From positions 1 to 15,860 of the forward strand of contig CANRLQ010000013.1 of assembly GCA_947631525.1 (NCBI GenBank): DNA of 15,860 nucleotides, read 5' to 3'. Of the stretch, positions 6,616-13,931 are shown piece after piece. The translations under genes were made by a program, and so were the position numbers. Origin of the DNA: an uncultured Bacilli bacterium (lineage in GTDB: Bacteria > Bacillota_I > Bacilli_A > RF39 > UBA660). The notes beneath the pieces were generated by a model. That model searched no databases, was not told the DNA's origin, and worked only from the letters and a program-made list of their open reading frames with translations. Position 1 is the first letter of the stretch, and each line of letters opens with the position of its first letter.

Positions 6616-6729
6616 TTAACCTTGTCTTTGTTTATGTTTTGGATTTGTACAGATTACCCATACTTTTCCATTACGTCTAATTATTCTACATTTGTCACAC
6701 ATTTTTTTGACTGATGGTTTTACTTTCAT
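6616..6729 (-). CDS. rpmJ: 50S ribosomal protein L36, zinc-binding form
   Basis: This short gene encodes 37 residues, the standard L36 length: MKVKPSVKKMCDKCRIIRRN followed by a tail with WVICTNPKHKQRQG. Cys11, Cys14, Cys27 and His32 form the zinc ribbon, so this is the C+ (zinc) paralogue. L36 stabilises the 23S rRNA near the base of the L7/L12 stalk. It sits between infA (11 nt) and rpsM (15 nt), the usual Bacillota place, with an AGGAGGG ribosome site upstream. Confidence 0.97.
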   Translation of the reverse strand: MKVKPSVKKMCDKCRIIRRNGKVWVICTNPKHKQRQG

Positions 6730-6740
6730 TATTATCCCTC

Positions 6741-7007
6741 CTATTTTCTATAGGTTATACGCCCACGTGTTAAATCATATTCTGATAATTCGATAGTTAC
6801 TGTGTCACCTGGTAAAATGCGGATATTGAACATTCGGATTTTACCAGAAACGTGAGCAATTACAGTATGTTTGTTTTCAAGTTCTACCTTAAATTGTCCT
6901 CCAGGTAAAACTTCTAATACTTTACCTTCTACTTCGATAGCAGACGTCTTATTTGAAGAATTATTTTCTTCGTTTTTTGTTCTTCTATTATTTTGTTTTT
7001 TTGGCAT
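6741..7007 (-). CDS. infA: Translation initiation factor IF-1, with N-terminal extension
   Basis: IF-1 binds the 30S A site during initiation. Residues about 24-88 form the OB-fold: IEVEGKVLEVLPGGQFKVEL, then HTVIAHVSGKIRM, IRILPGD and DLTRGRITYRK. Known: most bacterial IF-1 proteins are about 72 residues and begin just before the IEVEG strand. This one has 88, with an extra polar leader of about 20 residues rich in Lys, Asn and Arg. The start at 7007 is supported by a GAGGTG site 5 nt upstream, which contains the TGA stop of map, and there is no internal ATG before the OB-fold. Confidence 0.95.
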   Translation of the reverse strand: MPKKQNNRRTKNEENNSSNKTSAIEVEGKVLEVLPGGQFKVELENKHTVIAHVSGKIRMFNIRILPGDTVTIELSEYDLTRGRITYRK

Positions 7008-7011
7008 ATTT

Positions 7012-7758
7012 TCACCTCTTTGTTAAAATTATATACCCATCTTTTGTTACTAAGACTGTATGTTCAAAGTGGGCTGATGGTCTATCATCTGCTGTTACTA
7101 TTGTCCAATCATCATCTAGCATAAAAATTTCTCTAGTACCTAAATTTAACATTGGTTCAACCGCAATAACCATTCCTGCCTTTAAGATAGGTCCAGTATT
7201 TTTTTTACCATAATTTGGTACATCAGGATCTTCATGAACTTTACTACCAACTCCATGACCTACTAGTTCTCTAATAACACCTAAGTTATGTTTTTTAGCG
7301 TAAGTTTCAATTGCAAAACCTATATCTCCTACATGAGCACCTTCTTTTATTGCTGATAATCCTTCAAACAACGACTCTTCTGTCCATGTTAGGAGATCCT
7401 GTTTTTCTTTTGAAATTTCACCAACTGGGTAAGTCCAAGCGGAATCTCCATGATACCCTTTATAACATGCTCCAATATCTATTGAAACAATATCTCCACT
7501 TTTAAGTTTTCTATTGCTTGGTATTCCATGAACTACCTCTTCATTTACTGATATACAAACAGATTTAGGAAAACCGTACAAATTTAGAAAAGATGGAGTT
7601 GCTCCTGATTTTATTATAAAATCATGAGCTAATTTATCAAGTTCTTTAGTAGTAACACCTGGTTTTATAAATTGTTTTAAATAATTATGCGTATTACCAA
7701 CTATTTCCCCTGCTTTTTTTAATAGTTCAATTTCATAATCAGATTTTATACTTATCAT
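7012..7758 (-). CDS. map: Methionine aminopeptidase, type I
   Basis: MAP removes the initiator methionine from nascent proteins. The 248-residue protein has all five metal ligands: Asp94 (SIDIG), Asp105 (HGDSAW), His168 (GHGVG), Glu201 (VEPM) and Glu232 (FEHT). The substrate-side His77 (VVHGIP) is also present. It lacks an N-terminal zinc-finger extension, as in the standard type Ia form. Its ATG overlaps the adk stop as ATGA, implying coupled translation. It ends with TGA, evidence for the standard code. The adk-map-infA-rpmJ order is typical of Bacillota. Confidence 0.97.
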   Translation of the reverse strand: MISIKSDYEIELLKKAGEIVGNTHNYLKQFIKPGVTTKELDKLAHDFIIKSGATPSFLNLYGFPKSVCISVNEEVVHGIPSNRKLKSGDIVSIDIGACYKGYHGDSAWTYPVGEISKEKQDLLTWTEESLFEGLSAIKEGAHVGDIGFAIETYAKKHNLGVIRELVGHGVGSKVHEDPDVPNYGKKNTGPILKAGMVIAVEPMLNLGTREIFMLDDDWTIVTADDRPSAHFEHTVLVTKDGYIILTKR

Positions 7759-8387
7759 ATTTCACCATTTAAAACCTTACATATTTCATTAAATGTTGTC
7801 ATTTTATCAGTACTATTAATTTCATATAAATTAGAATTATTCCTATAAAAATCGATTAAAGGAAATGTGTTTAAAATATATGTTTCATATCTTGTTTTAA
7901 AAGATTCTTCATTATCATCTTCTCTTTTAATCAAATTATTTCCACATTTGTCACAAATATTTGTTTTTTGTGGCATTGATTCATCTATTTGTTCATTATA
8001 AACACTTCCACAATTTGGACAAGAAATTCTTCCAACTATACGTTTTTTTAATATTTCTTCATCAACATTTAAATAGAAAACATAATTAATATTTATATTC
8101 ATATCACTCAATAATTGAGCTTGATTTATATTTCTTGGAAAACCATCTAATATAAACCCATTTTTACAATCATCTTCTTTTAATCGTTCACTAACTAATT
8201 TTGTCATAGTGTTATCATCTATTAAACAACCTTTTTTCATTAAATCGGCTAGTTCAACATTTGTTTTTGATTTTTCTCTTAAAATATCACCTGTTGATAT
8301 ATGAACTAAATTATATTTTTCACATATCATTTTTGATTGTGTTCCCTTACCAGCGGCTGGGGGAGCAATAAGAATAATATTTTTCAA
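7755..8387 (-). CDS. adk: Adenylate kinase, long zinc-LID form, with altered P-loop
   Basis: Adenylate kinase interconverts ATP + AMP and 2 ADP. The 210-residue protein has the LID domain with four zinc cysteines (Cys123, Cys126, Cys145, Cys148), DGFPR (81-85), and the expected arginines at about 37, 85, 120, 155 and 166. The P-loop is odd: APPAAGKGT (8-16) replaces the usual GxPGxGKGT, so two glycines are alanine while the catalytic Lys14 is kept. The start is TTG at 8387, directly after the secY stop. It is supported by GGAAGGAG inside the secY end and by the position of the first beta strand. The gene overlaps map by 4 nt. Confidence 0.95.
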   Translation of the reverse strand: MKNIILIAPPAAGKGTQSKMICEKYNLVHISTGDILREKSKTNVELADLMKKGCLIDDNTMTKLVSERLKEDDCKNGFILDGFPRNINQAQLLSDMNININYVFYLNVDEEILKKRIVGRISCPNCGSVYNEQIDESMPQKTNICDKCGNNLIKREDDNEESFKTRYETYILNTFPLIDFYRNNSNLYEINSTDKMTTFNEICKVLNGEI

Positions 8388-9650
8388 TTATTGTCTTCTC
8401 CTTCCTCTAGCATAATTACGTGTAACTAATTCACTATCAAGTTGTTTATAAACTTCAAGAGCAACTCCAACTACGATTAATAAACTTGTTCCACCTATGC
8501 TTATGCTTGAAGGTAATTCTTTAATAAGACTGAACATGATAGGTATGGCAGCTATTAATGTAAGTGCTAAAGCCCCTACTGTTGTTATTCTCTTTAATAT
8601 ATTCTTAATATATTTTGTTGTTTCTTCTCCTGGTCTTACACCTGGAATAAATCCACCATTTTGTCCAAGATTTTCAGATAATTCATCAGGTTTTATTTGT
8701 AAAAATGTATAAAAATATGCGAATACAAATATACAAATAACATATATTATAAATCCTGTTATTGTCTTAGTTGTTAACCATTGATTAACAAATGATGTAA
8801 TTGCTGTTTTTTTAGCAACTGAAGCTATAATTCCTGGAATTGAAATTATAATTGATGCGAATATAACAGGCATAACTCCTGCTGAATTAAGTTTAAATGG
8901 AATATAACTTTGTTGTTTTCCATACATACTAGTTGTTTTATTAGCATATTGAATTGGAACACGACGTTCTGCTGTTTCAACAAAGACAACTCCTAATAAA
9001 ATCATTACAAATAATAATACAAAACCTATAAATTTAAGTATACCAATTATTCCATTATCTGGTACAAAAGTATTATATGTCACATAAAACATATTAGGCA
9101 AAGTTGCAATTATACCAGCCATAATAATCATTGATGTACCATTTCCAATTCCTTTTGAAGTTATTTGATCTGCCATCCATAGTAACAAAGATGTACCTGC
9201 AGTTAAGATTAAAGCAAAAGTCAAATATTGAATTGGAGTACCACCTTTTACAAAAGCAAATGAGAATATATAACCTTGAATGAATGCTAATATAATTCCT
9301 AAATACCTTGTAATCTTATTAAGCTTTGTTCTTCCTGTTTGTCCTTGTTTCCCTAATTCTGAAAAATAAGGAATAATATCCATTTGTAATAATTGCATTA
9401 CGATAGAAGCATTAATATATGGTATAACACCAAGTGCGAATATTGAAAATTGTTCTAACGCTCCTCCACCCATTGCATTTATTAACTCTAAAAATCCTAA
9501 ATTAGTATCACCTAAACTATTTCTGTCTATTCCTGGAACAATAATTGTTGTTCCTAATTTAAATATGAATAAGATTATAAAAGTAAAGTAAATTCTTTTT
9601 CTTAAATCCTTGTTTTGAGGACTAAATATTTGCTTAGTCTTTGCAAACAT
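8388..9650 (-). CDS. secY: Preprotein translocase subunit SecY
   Basis: SecY is the channel of the Sec translocon in the cytoplasmic membrane. The 420-residue protein has about ten hydrophobic segments. Recognisable landmarks are the N-terminal DLRKRIYFTF, the IPYINASIVMQLL helix, ITSKGIGNGTSMII, and the cytoplasmic loops ERRVPIQYA and QNGGFIPGVRPG, which contact SecA or the ribosome. The tail TRNYARGRRRQ is typical. It lies 1 nt after rplO and abuts adk; its last codons carry the adk ribosome site. Placement after rplO is the usual spc-operon arrangement. Confidence 0.98.
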   Translation of the reverse strand: MFAKTKQIFSPQNKDLRKRIYFTFIILFIFKLGTTIIVPGIDRNSLGDTNLGFLELINAMGGGALEQFSIFALGVIPYINASIVMQLLQMDIIPYFSELGKQGQTGRTKLNKITRYLGIILAFIQGYIFSFAFVKGGTPIQYLTFALILTAGTSLLLWMADQITSKGIGNGTSMIIMAGIIATLPNMFYVTYNTFVPDNGIIGILKFIGFVLLFVMILLGVVFVETAERRVPIQYANKTTSMYGKQQSYIPFKLNSAGVMPVIFASIIISIPGIIASVAKKTAITSFVNQWLTTKTITGFIIYVICIFVFAYFYTFLQIKPDELSENLGQNGGFIPGVRPGEETTKYIKNILKRITTVGALALTLIAAIPIMFSLIKELPSSISIGGTSLLIVVGVALEVYKQLDSELVTRNYARGRRRQ

Positions 9651-9651
9651 T

Positions 9652-10095
9652 TTAAATCACCTCTACTTTTCCACCTAATTTTTCTATTTCTTCTCTTGCT
9701 CTATTAGAAAATTTATGAGCTTTTACTATTAATTTTTTTTCTAAAGTTCCATTTCCTAAAACTTTAACACCATCTAATTGATTTTTTAATAATCCCATTT
9801 CTTTTAATAATTCTGGTGTAATAACAGCATCATTATCAAATTTATTTAAATCACTTAAGTTAATAACAGCATATTCTACTTTAAATCTAGCATTTGAGAA
9901 TCCTCTTTTTGGTAAACGTCTATATAATGGTAATTGTCCACCTTCAAATCCTGGCTTATGACTATATCCACTTCTAGATTTTTGACCATTTTCTCCACGT
10001 CCTGAAGTTTTACCTAAACCACTACCTGGCCCACGACCAACTCTTTTACGTGATTTTGTAGCACCTTCATTTGGAGTTATTGTATGTAATTTCAT
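9652..10095 (-). CDS. rplO: 50S ribosomal protein L15
   Basis: L15 is an early-to-middle assembly protein of the large subunit. The 147-residue protein has the long Gly/Arg-rich extended arm (17-75) with RKRVGRGPGSGLGKTSGRG and FEGGQLPLYRRLPKRGF, then a globular C-terminal domain. The ATG overlaps the rpsE stop as TAATG. Only a weak ribosome site is visible upstream, so translation is probably coupled to rpsE. In most Bacillota rpmD lies between these two genes; here nothing does. Confidence 0.97.
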   Translation of the reverse strand: MKLHTITPNEGATKSRKRVGRGPGSGLGKTSGRGENGQKSRSGYSHKPGFEGGQLPLYRRLPKRGFSNARFKVEYAVINLSDLNKFDNDAVITPELLKEMGLLKNQLDGVKVLGNGTLEKKLIVKAHKFSNRAREEIEKLGGKVEVI

Positions 10096-10634
10096 TAGAT
10101 TATTTTCTCAACTTTCTTTCCTCTTAAAGCTGCAATTTGTTCTGCAGTTTTTTGAGATTTTAATGCTTCTAATGTTGCATATGCCATATTAATTTTTGTA
10201 TTTGAACCTAGTGATTTTGAAAGAATATCTTTGACTCCAGCAAGTTCAAGAACAGCACGAACTGGTCCTCCTGCTTTTACTCCTGTACCTTTGCTAGCAG
10301 GTTTTAACATTACTCTACTTGCACCTCTAACACCAATTGCTTCATGTGGGATTGTTCTTTCATCAACTAATGATATATTAACTACATTTTTAGTAGCTGC
10401 ACTTACAGCTTTCTTTATTGCATCTGGTACTTCATTTGCTTTACCTGTACCTAGACCAACTTTTCCTTTTCTATCTCCTACAACTACAGTAGCAGAGAAA
10501 CGGAAATGACGACCACCTTTTGTTACTTTTGTAACACGACCTATATTAATTACTTCTTCTTCATATAATTTTGGTTGTCTTTCTCTTGGTTGTCTTTTTT
10601 GTTTTGGGCGTGGTTCTATTTTCTTTTCTTCCAT
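10095..10634 (-). CDS. rpsE: 30S ribosomal protein S5
   Basis: S5 acts in decoding accuracy at the back of the small subunit. The 179-residue protein has a basic tail (1-22), then EEVINIGRVTKVTKGGRHFR, FSATVVVGDRKGKVGLGTGK with KANEVPDAIKKA, and GVRGASRVMLKPASKGTG in the C-terminal domain. The start at 10634 follows an AGGAGGG site, 14 nt after rplR. It is followed directly by rplO. Confidence 0.97.
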   Translation of the reverse strand: MEEKKIEPRPKQKRQPRERQPKLYEEEVINIGRVTKVTKGGRHFRFSATVVVGDRKGKVGLGTGKANEVPDAIKKAVSAATKNVVNISLVDERTIPHEAIGVRGASRVMLKPASKGTGVKAGGPVRAVLELAGVKDILSKSLGSNTKINMAYATLEALKSQKTAEQIAALRGKKVEKII

Positions 10635-10648
10635 TGATTACCCTCCTT

Positions 10649-11011
10649 TTAGAATTCTAATCCATTTTCACGTGCTGCTTCTGCTAAAGCTTTAACACGA
10701 CCATGATATAGGTATCCACCTCTATCAAAAACTACTTTTTTAATTTTTGCTTTAATTGCTTTTTGAGCTAAGCTTTCTCCAACTTTAGATGCGGCTTCTA
10801 TATTCCCACCATTTTTTATGTTTAAACTTTTATCTATTGAAGAAGCACTAACTAATGTAGTTCCATTTTCATCATCAATTATTTGAGCAAAAATATTACC
10901 GTTAGATCTAAACACATTTAGTCTTGGAACATTTGCTGTACCTACAACTTTATTTCTAACACGTTCATGTCTAGACTTACGTAATTCATTACGAGCTACT
11001 TTTTTTATCAT
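10649..11011 (-). CDS. rplR: 50S ribosomal protein L18
   Basis: L18 binds 5S rRNA together with L5 in the central protuberance. With the start at ATG 11011 the product has 120 residues, the usual Bacillota length. It runs MIKKVARNELRKSRHERVRN, then PRLNVFRSNGNIFAQIIDD and the C-terminal VVFDRGGYLYHGRVKALAEA. An ATG three codons upstream (11020) directly abuts the AAAGGAG site with no spacer, so the 11011 start with a 9-nt spacer is preferred. It lies between rplF and rpsE. Confidence 0.96.
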   Translation of the reverse strand: MIKKVARNELRKSRHERVRNKVVGTANVPRLNVFRSNGNIFAQIIDDENGTTLVSASSIDKSLNIKNGGNIEAASKVGESLAQKAIKAKIKKVVFDRGGYLYHGRVKALAEAARENGLEF

Positions 11012-11020
11012 AAATTGCAT

Positions 11021-11027
11021 CTCCTTT
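11021..11027 (-). promoter_or_regulatory. Ribosome binding site deciding the rplR start
   Basis: AAAGGAG on the minus strand touches the upstream ATG 11020 with zero spacing but lies 9 nt before ATG 11011. This favours the 120-residue L18. Confidence 0.8.
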
Positions 11028-11035
11028 GCTTAAAG

Positions 11036-11566
11036 TTATGCTGCTTTCTTTCCTTCTTTACGACGAATAAATTCATCTTTGTAACGAATTCCTTTTCCCT
11101 TATAAGGTTCAGGTTGTCTTATTTTTCTGATGTTCGCAGCGAATTCACCAACAAGACATTTATCTATACCTGAAATAGTAAGTTCTGTACTACTTGGAAC
11201 TTCAATTGTAAGTCCTTTTGGAACTTCTACTTCTACTGGATGTGAATATCCAGCATTTACTACTAATGTGTTACCTTTTTGAGTAAATCTATAACCTACA
11301 CCAATTATTTCTAATTGTTTTTGATACCCATTTGTAACACCAATTATCATATTTTTGATATTAGCATTTGCTGTACCATGAAAATTTTTAAATTCATCAC
11401 TTTTTCTTTCAACAATAACTTGGTTATCTTTGACAGATACTGTGATATTTTTATTAACTTCAGTAGAAAGTTCACCTTTTGGACCTTTTACTGTAACTAC
11501 ATTATTATCAACAGTTACTGTTACATTTTCAGGTACTGACAATATTCTATTACCAATACGACTCAT
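11036..11566 (-). CDS. rplF: 50S ribosomal protein L6
   Basis: L6 supports the factor-binding site of the large subunit. The 176-residue protein has MSRIGNRILSVPENVTVTV at the start, VTVKGPKGELS (27-37), two similar alpha/beta halves, and the conserved C-terminal IRQPEPYKGKGIRYKDEFIR, which contacts 23S rRNA. Length is normal. It lies 18 nt after rpsH with an AGGAGG site. Confidence 0.98.
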   Translation of the reverse strand: MSRIGNRILSVPENVTVTVDNNVVTVKGPKGELSTEVNKNITVSVKDNQVIVERKSDEFKNFHGTANANIKNMIIGVTNGYQKQLEIIGVGYRFTQKGNTLVVNAGYSHPVEVEVPKGLTIEVPSSTELTISGIDKCLVGEFAANIRKIRQPEPYKGKGIRYKDEFIRRKEGKKAA

Positions 11567-11584
11567 ATTAATCCTCCTTACTTT

Positions 11585-11977
11585 CTACCAAATGTATGCT
11601 ATAACTTCTCCACCTAATGATTCTTTTCTTGCTTTTCTATCTACCATTAATCCTTTTGATGTTGATATAATTGCAATACCTAATCCATTAAGTACTCTTG
11701 GAAGTTCTTCAGCTTTTGCATAAACACGTAATCCAGGTTTTGAAATTCTTTTAAGTCCTGTTATTACGCTTTCTTTATTTTGTCCATATTTTAAGCTTAA
11801 TACTAAAATATTTTGAACATTATTTTTCTTTAATTTATAATCGATTATATATCCTTCTTCTTTTAATATTTCAGCGATTGCTTCCTTTATTTTTGAAGTA
11901 GGCATTTCAACTTCTTTAGTTCGCATTTGTTTTGCATTACGAATTCTTGTAAGCATATCAGCGATTGGATCTGTCAT
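11585..11977 (-). CDS. rpsH: 30S ribosomal protein S8
   Basis: S8 binds the central domain of 16S rRNA and in some bacteria represses the spc operon. The 130-residue protein starts MTDPIADMLTRIRNAKQMRT and ends with ISTSKGLMVDRKARKESLGG and EVIAYIW, both family hallmarks. The AAGGAGGG site precedes the ATG, 12 nt after rpsN. I cannot tell from the sequence whether it autoregulates here. Confidence 0.98.
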   Translation of the reverse strand: MTDPIADMLTRIRNAKQMRTKEVEMPTSKIKEAIAEILKEEGYIIDYKLKKNNVQNILVLSLKYGQNKESVITGLKRISKPGLRVYAKAEELPRVLNGLGIAIISTSKGLMVDRKARKESLGGEVIAYIW

Positions 11978-11989
11978 ATTAATCCCTCC

Positions 11990-12175
11990 TTACCAACTAG
12001 ATTTTTTCATTCCTGGTATTTGTCCTTTGTATGCTAGTTCTCTAAAACAAATACGACAAATTCCATATTTTTTTAGTACTGAATGTGGTCTTCCGCATCT
12101 ATTACAACGAGTATATTCACGTACTTTAAATTTTGGTTTTCTACTAGCCTTAACAACCATACTTTTCTTTGCCAT
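11990..12175 (-). CDS. rpsN: 30S ribosomal protein S14, type Z (zinc-binding)
   Basis: S14 is a late-assembling protein of the small-subunit head. This is the short 61-residue form with a zinc site made of Cys24, Cys27, Cys40 and Cys43 (CNRC, CRIC). It ends RELAYKGQIPGMKKSSW, the standard C-terminus. In Bacillota this zinc form (rpsN1/rpsZ) is the constitutive copy in the spc operon. It lies between rplE and rpsH with an AGGAGG site. Confidence 0.98.
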   Translation of the reverse strand: MAKKSMVVKASRKPKFKVREYTRCNRCGRPHSVLKKYGICRICFRELAYKGQIPGMKKSSW

Positions 12176-12191
12176 AATTTCCTCCTAATAA

Positions 12192-12731
12192 TTACTTTTT
12201 AAACGGCATACCAAAGCCTTTTAATAGAGCTAATGCTTCTTCATTTGTTTTTGCTGTTGTTACAAAAACAATATCCATACCGCGTACTTTTACTATTTTA
12301 TCATAATCAATTTCTGAGAAAATTAATTGTTCTGTTAAACCTAATGTATAATTACCTCTTCCATCAAATGATTTTGTTGAGATACCTCTAAAATCTCTAA
12401 CACGTGGTAATGTTATACTGATTAATTTATCTAAGAAATTATACATATTATCCCCACGTAAAGTTACTTTACAACCAATTCCTTGTCCTTCTCTTAATTT
12501 AAATCCAGCAATAGCTTTTTTTGATTTAGTTATAACTGGTTTTTGACCTGTTATTATTTCTAAATCTTCAACAGCTGCATCTAATAATTTTGAATTTGTT
12601 GTAGCATCTCCAACACCCATATTTACAACTATTTTTTCTAGTCTAGGTATTTCCATTATATTAGAATAATTAAATTGTTCTCTTAAATCTTTCATGATTT
12701 CATCATTATATTTTGCTTTTAGACGGTTCAC
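12192..12731 (-). CDS. rplE: 50S ribosomal protein L5
   Basis: L5 binds 5S rRNA and forms an intersubunit bridge. The 179-residue protein has IPRLEKIVVNMGVGDA (28-43), ITGQKPVITKSKKAIAGFKL, the P-site loop RGISTKSFDGRGNYTLGL, and a C-terminus ALALLKGFGMPFKK. The start codon is GTG at 12731, 6 nt after AAGGAGG, and gives the expected length. It lies 17 nt after rplX. Confidence 0.97.
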   Translation of the reverse strand: MNRLKAKYNDEIMKDLREQFNYSNIMEIPRLEKIVVNMGVGDATTNSKLLDAAVEDLEIITGQKPVITKSKKAIAGFKLREGQGIGCKVTLRGDNMYNFLDKLISITLPRVRDFRGISTKSFDGRGNYTLGLTEQLIFSEIDYDKIVKVRGMDIVFVTTAKTNEEALALLKGFGMPFKK

Positions 12732-12748
12732 AATTACCCTCCTTCCAA

Positions 12749-13057
12749 TTAATCAAGACTTTCATTTGATTTCTTAGAAATTCTTATTTTTTTACCTTTT
12801 TTATCAACAGTATGTCCTATTCTGGTTCTTTTGTTTGTCTTTGGATCTACTATCATAACATTTGAAGCATGAATTGGTGCTTCCATTTCTTCTATACTAC
12901 CAGCTGTTTGTCCATTTGGTTTAACATGTTTTTTCACAATATTTACACCTTCAACAACAACTTTATTAGTATTTTTCAATGTTTTTTTGATAATTCCTTC
13001 TTTTCCTTTATCCTTACCAGCAATAACAACAACTTTATCTCCAGTTTTAAAGTTCAT
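12749..13057 (-). CDS. rplX: 50S ribosomal protein L24
   Basis: L24 is an assembly-initiator protein that binds the 5' domain of 23S rRNA. The 102-residue protein starts MNFKTGDKVVVIAGKDKGKE, the KOW motif, and continues with KVVVEGVNIVKKHVKPNGQT and VMIVDPKTNKRTRIGH. The frame is open 16 codons upstream, into rplN. ATG 13057 is chosen because it gives the family start and follows AAGGAGG by 6 nt. Confidence 0.97.
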   Translation of the reverse strand: MNFKTGDKVVVIAGKDKGKEGIIKKTLKNTNKVVVEGVNIVKKHVKPNGQTAGSIEEMEAPIHASNVMIVDPKTNKRTRIGHTVDKKGKKIRISKKSNESLD

Positions 13058-13063
13058 GCTTTT

Positions 13064-13070
13064 CCTCCTT
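13064..13070 (-). promoter_or_regulatory. Ribosome binding site deciding the rplX start
   Basis: AAGGAGG on the minus strand, 6 nt before ATG 13057. The longer reading that begins inside rplN has no comparable site. Confidence 0.85.
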
Positions 13071-13076
13071 CGAAAA

Positions 13077-13445
13077 TTATAATACTTCTTTGGCAAGTGA
13101 TACAATTTTCATATAATTATTATCACGTAATTCACGTGCTACAGGTCCAAACACACGAGTTCCAACTGGGCTCTTATCATCTTTAATAATAACACATGCA
13201 TTATCATCAAATTTAATATAAGATCCATCTTCTCTTCTTAGACCAAATTTACTTCTAACGATTACAGCTTTTAAAACTTTACCTTTTTTAACTGTACCAT
13301 TAGGAATTGCTTTTTTAACAGTTACAACAACTGTATCACCAATATTACCTGTTTTTACTTTACTTCCACCTAGAACACGAATAACAGAAACTTCACGCGC
13401 TCCAGAGTTATCAGCAACTTTTAAACGGCTTTCTTGTTGAATCAT
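13077..13445 (-). CDS. rplN: 50S ribosomal protein L14
   Basis: L14 sits at the subunit interface and is the docking point of the silencing factor RsfS. The 122-residue protein has the exact family length. It starts MIQQESRLKVADNSGAREV, carries GDTVVVTVKKAIPNGTVKKG in the middle, and ends GPVARELRDNNYMKIVSLAK plus a short tail. It is the first spc-type gene after rpsQ (25-nt gap). No separate promoter is obvious, so S10 and spc genes appear fused. Confidence 0.98.
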   Translation of the reverse strand: MIQQESRLKVADNSGAREVSVIRVLGGSKVKTGNIGDTVVVTVKKAIPNGTVKKGKVLKAVIVRSKFGLRREDGSYIKFDDNACVIIKDDKSPVGTRVFGPVARELRDNNYMKIVSLAKEVL

Positions 13446-13470
13446 ATATTGATCCTCCTCCCAGTTTCAA

Positions 13471-13728
13471 TTATAAAATAATTGCTTTTTCTACTATTTC
13501 AACTAAACGGAAACGTTTTGTTCTAGATAGTGGTCTAGTTTCTGCGATACGTACTGTATCTCCTACTTTTGCTTCATTTTTTTCATCATGTGCTGCATAT
13601 TTTTTAGAATATTTAACACGTTTTCCATATAATGGATCTTTTTTATAAGTTTCAACTAAAACAGTTATTGTTTTATCTGTTTTATCACTTACAACTTTTC
13701 CTACTAATTCACGTTTTACATTTTCCAT
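13471..13728 (-). CDS. rpsQ: 30S ribosomal protein S17
   Basis: S17 is a primary 16S rRNA binder of the OB-fold type. The 85-residue protein has GKVVSDKTDKTITVLVE (10-26), HDEKNEAKVGDTVRIAETRP and LSRTKRFRLVEIVEKA, all diagnostic. Its ATG overlaps the rpmC stop as TAATG. The AGGAGGT site lies in the last codons of rpmC, suggesting coupled translation. Confidence 0.97.
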   Translation of the reverse strand: MENVKRELVGKVVSDKTDKTITVLVETYKKDPLYGKRVKYSKKYAAHDEKNEAKVGDTVRIAETRPLSRTKRFRLVEIVEKAIIL

Positions 13729-13931
13729 TATTTAACCTCCTCACCTAGTTCACGTTCACGTAATACTGTTTTCATACGTGCAACTAGTTTTCTAAGTTCA
13801 TTTATTCTTGAAGGTTTTTCTAAATTTCCAGTAGCTTGGCTAAAACGTAAGTTAAATAATTCTTCTTTAGATTCTTCAATTTTTTTAATTATTTCATCAT
13901 TTGATAATTCTCTTATTTCATTAATCTTCAC
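13728..13931 (-). CDS. rpmC: 50S ribosomal protein L29
   Basis: L29 lies at the tunnel exit and contributes to the docking site of trigger factor and SRP. With the start at GTG 13931 the product has 67 residues and begins (V)KINEIRELSNDEI, matching the usual M-K-x-x-E-I-R-x-L start. It continues with KEELFNLRFSQATGNLE and LVARMKTVLRERE. Two further in-frame GTG codons at 13943 and 13940 could serve instead; AAGGAA precedes those, while GGTGA lies 5 nt before 13931. All options overlap the rplP end (11-23 nt). The exact start is uncertain; the identity is not. Confidence 0.93.
   Translation of the reverse strand: MKINEIRELSNDEIIKKIEESKEELFNLRFSQATGNLEKPSRINELRKLVARMKTVLRERELGEEVK

Noticed and set aside
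7012..7014. TGA read as tryptophan (Mycoplasma code)
   Set aside because: map ends in TGA at the family's normal length and adk ends in TGA within an ATGA overlap. Tryptophans in conserved positions are TGG, so the standard code applies.
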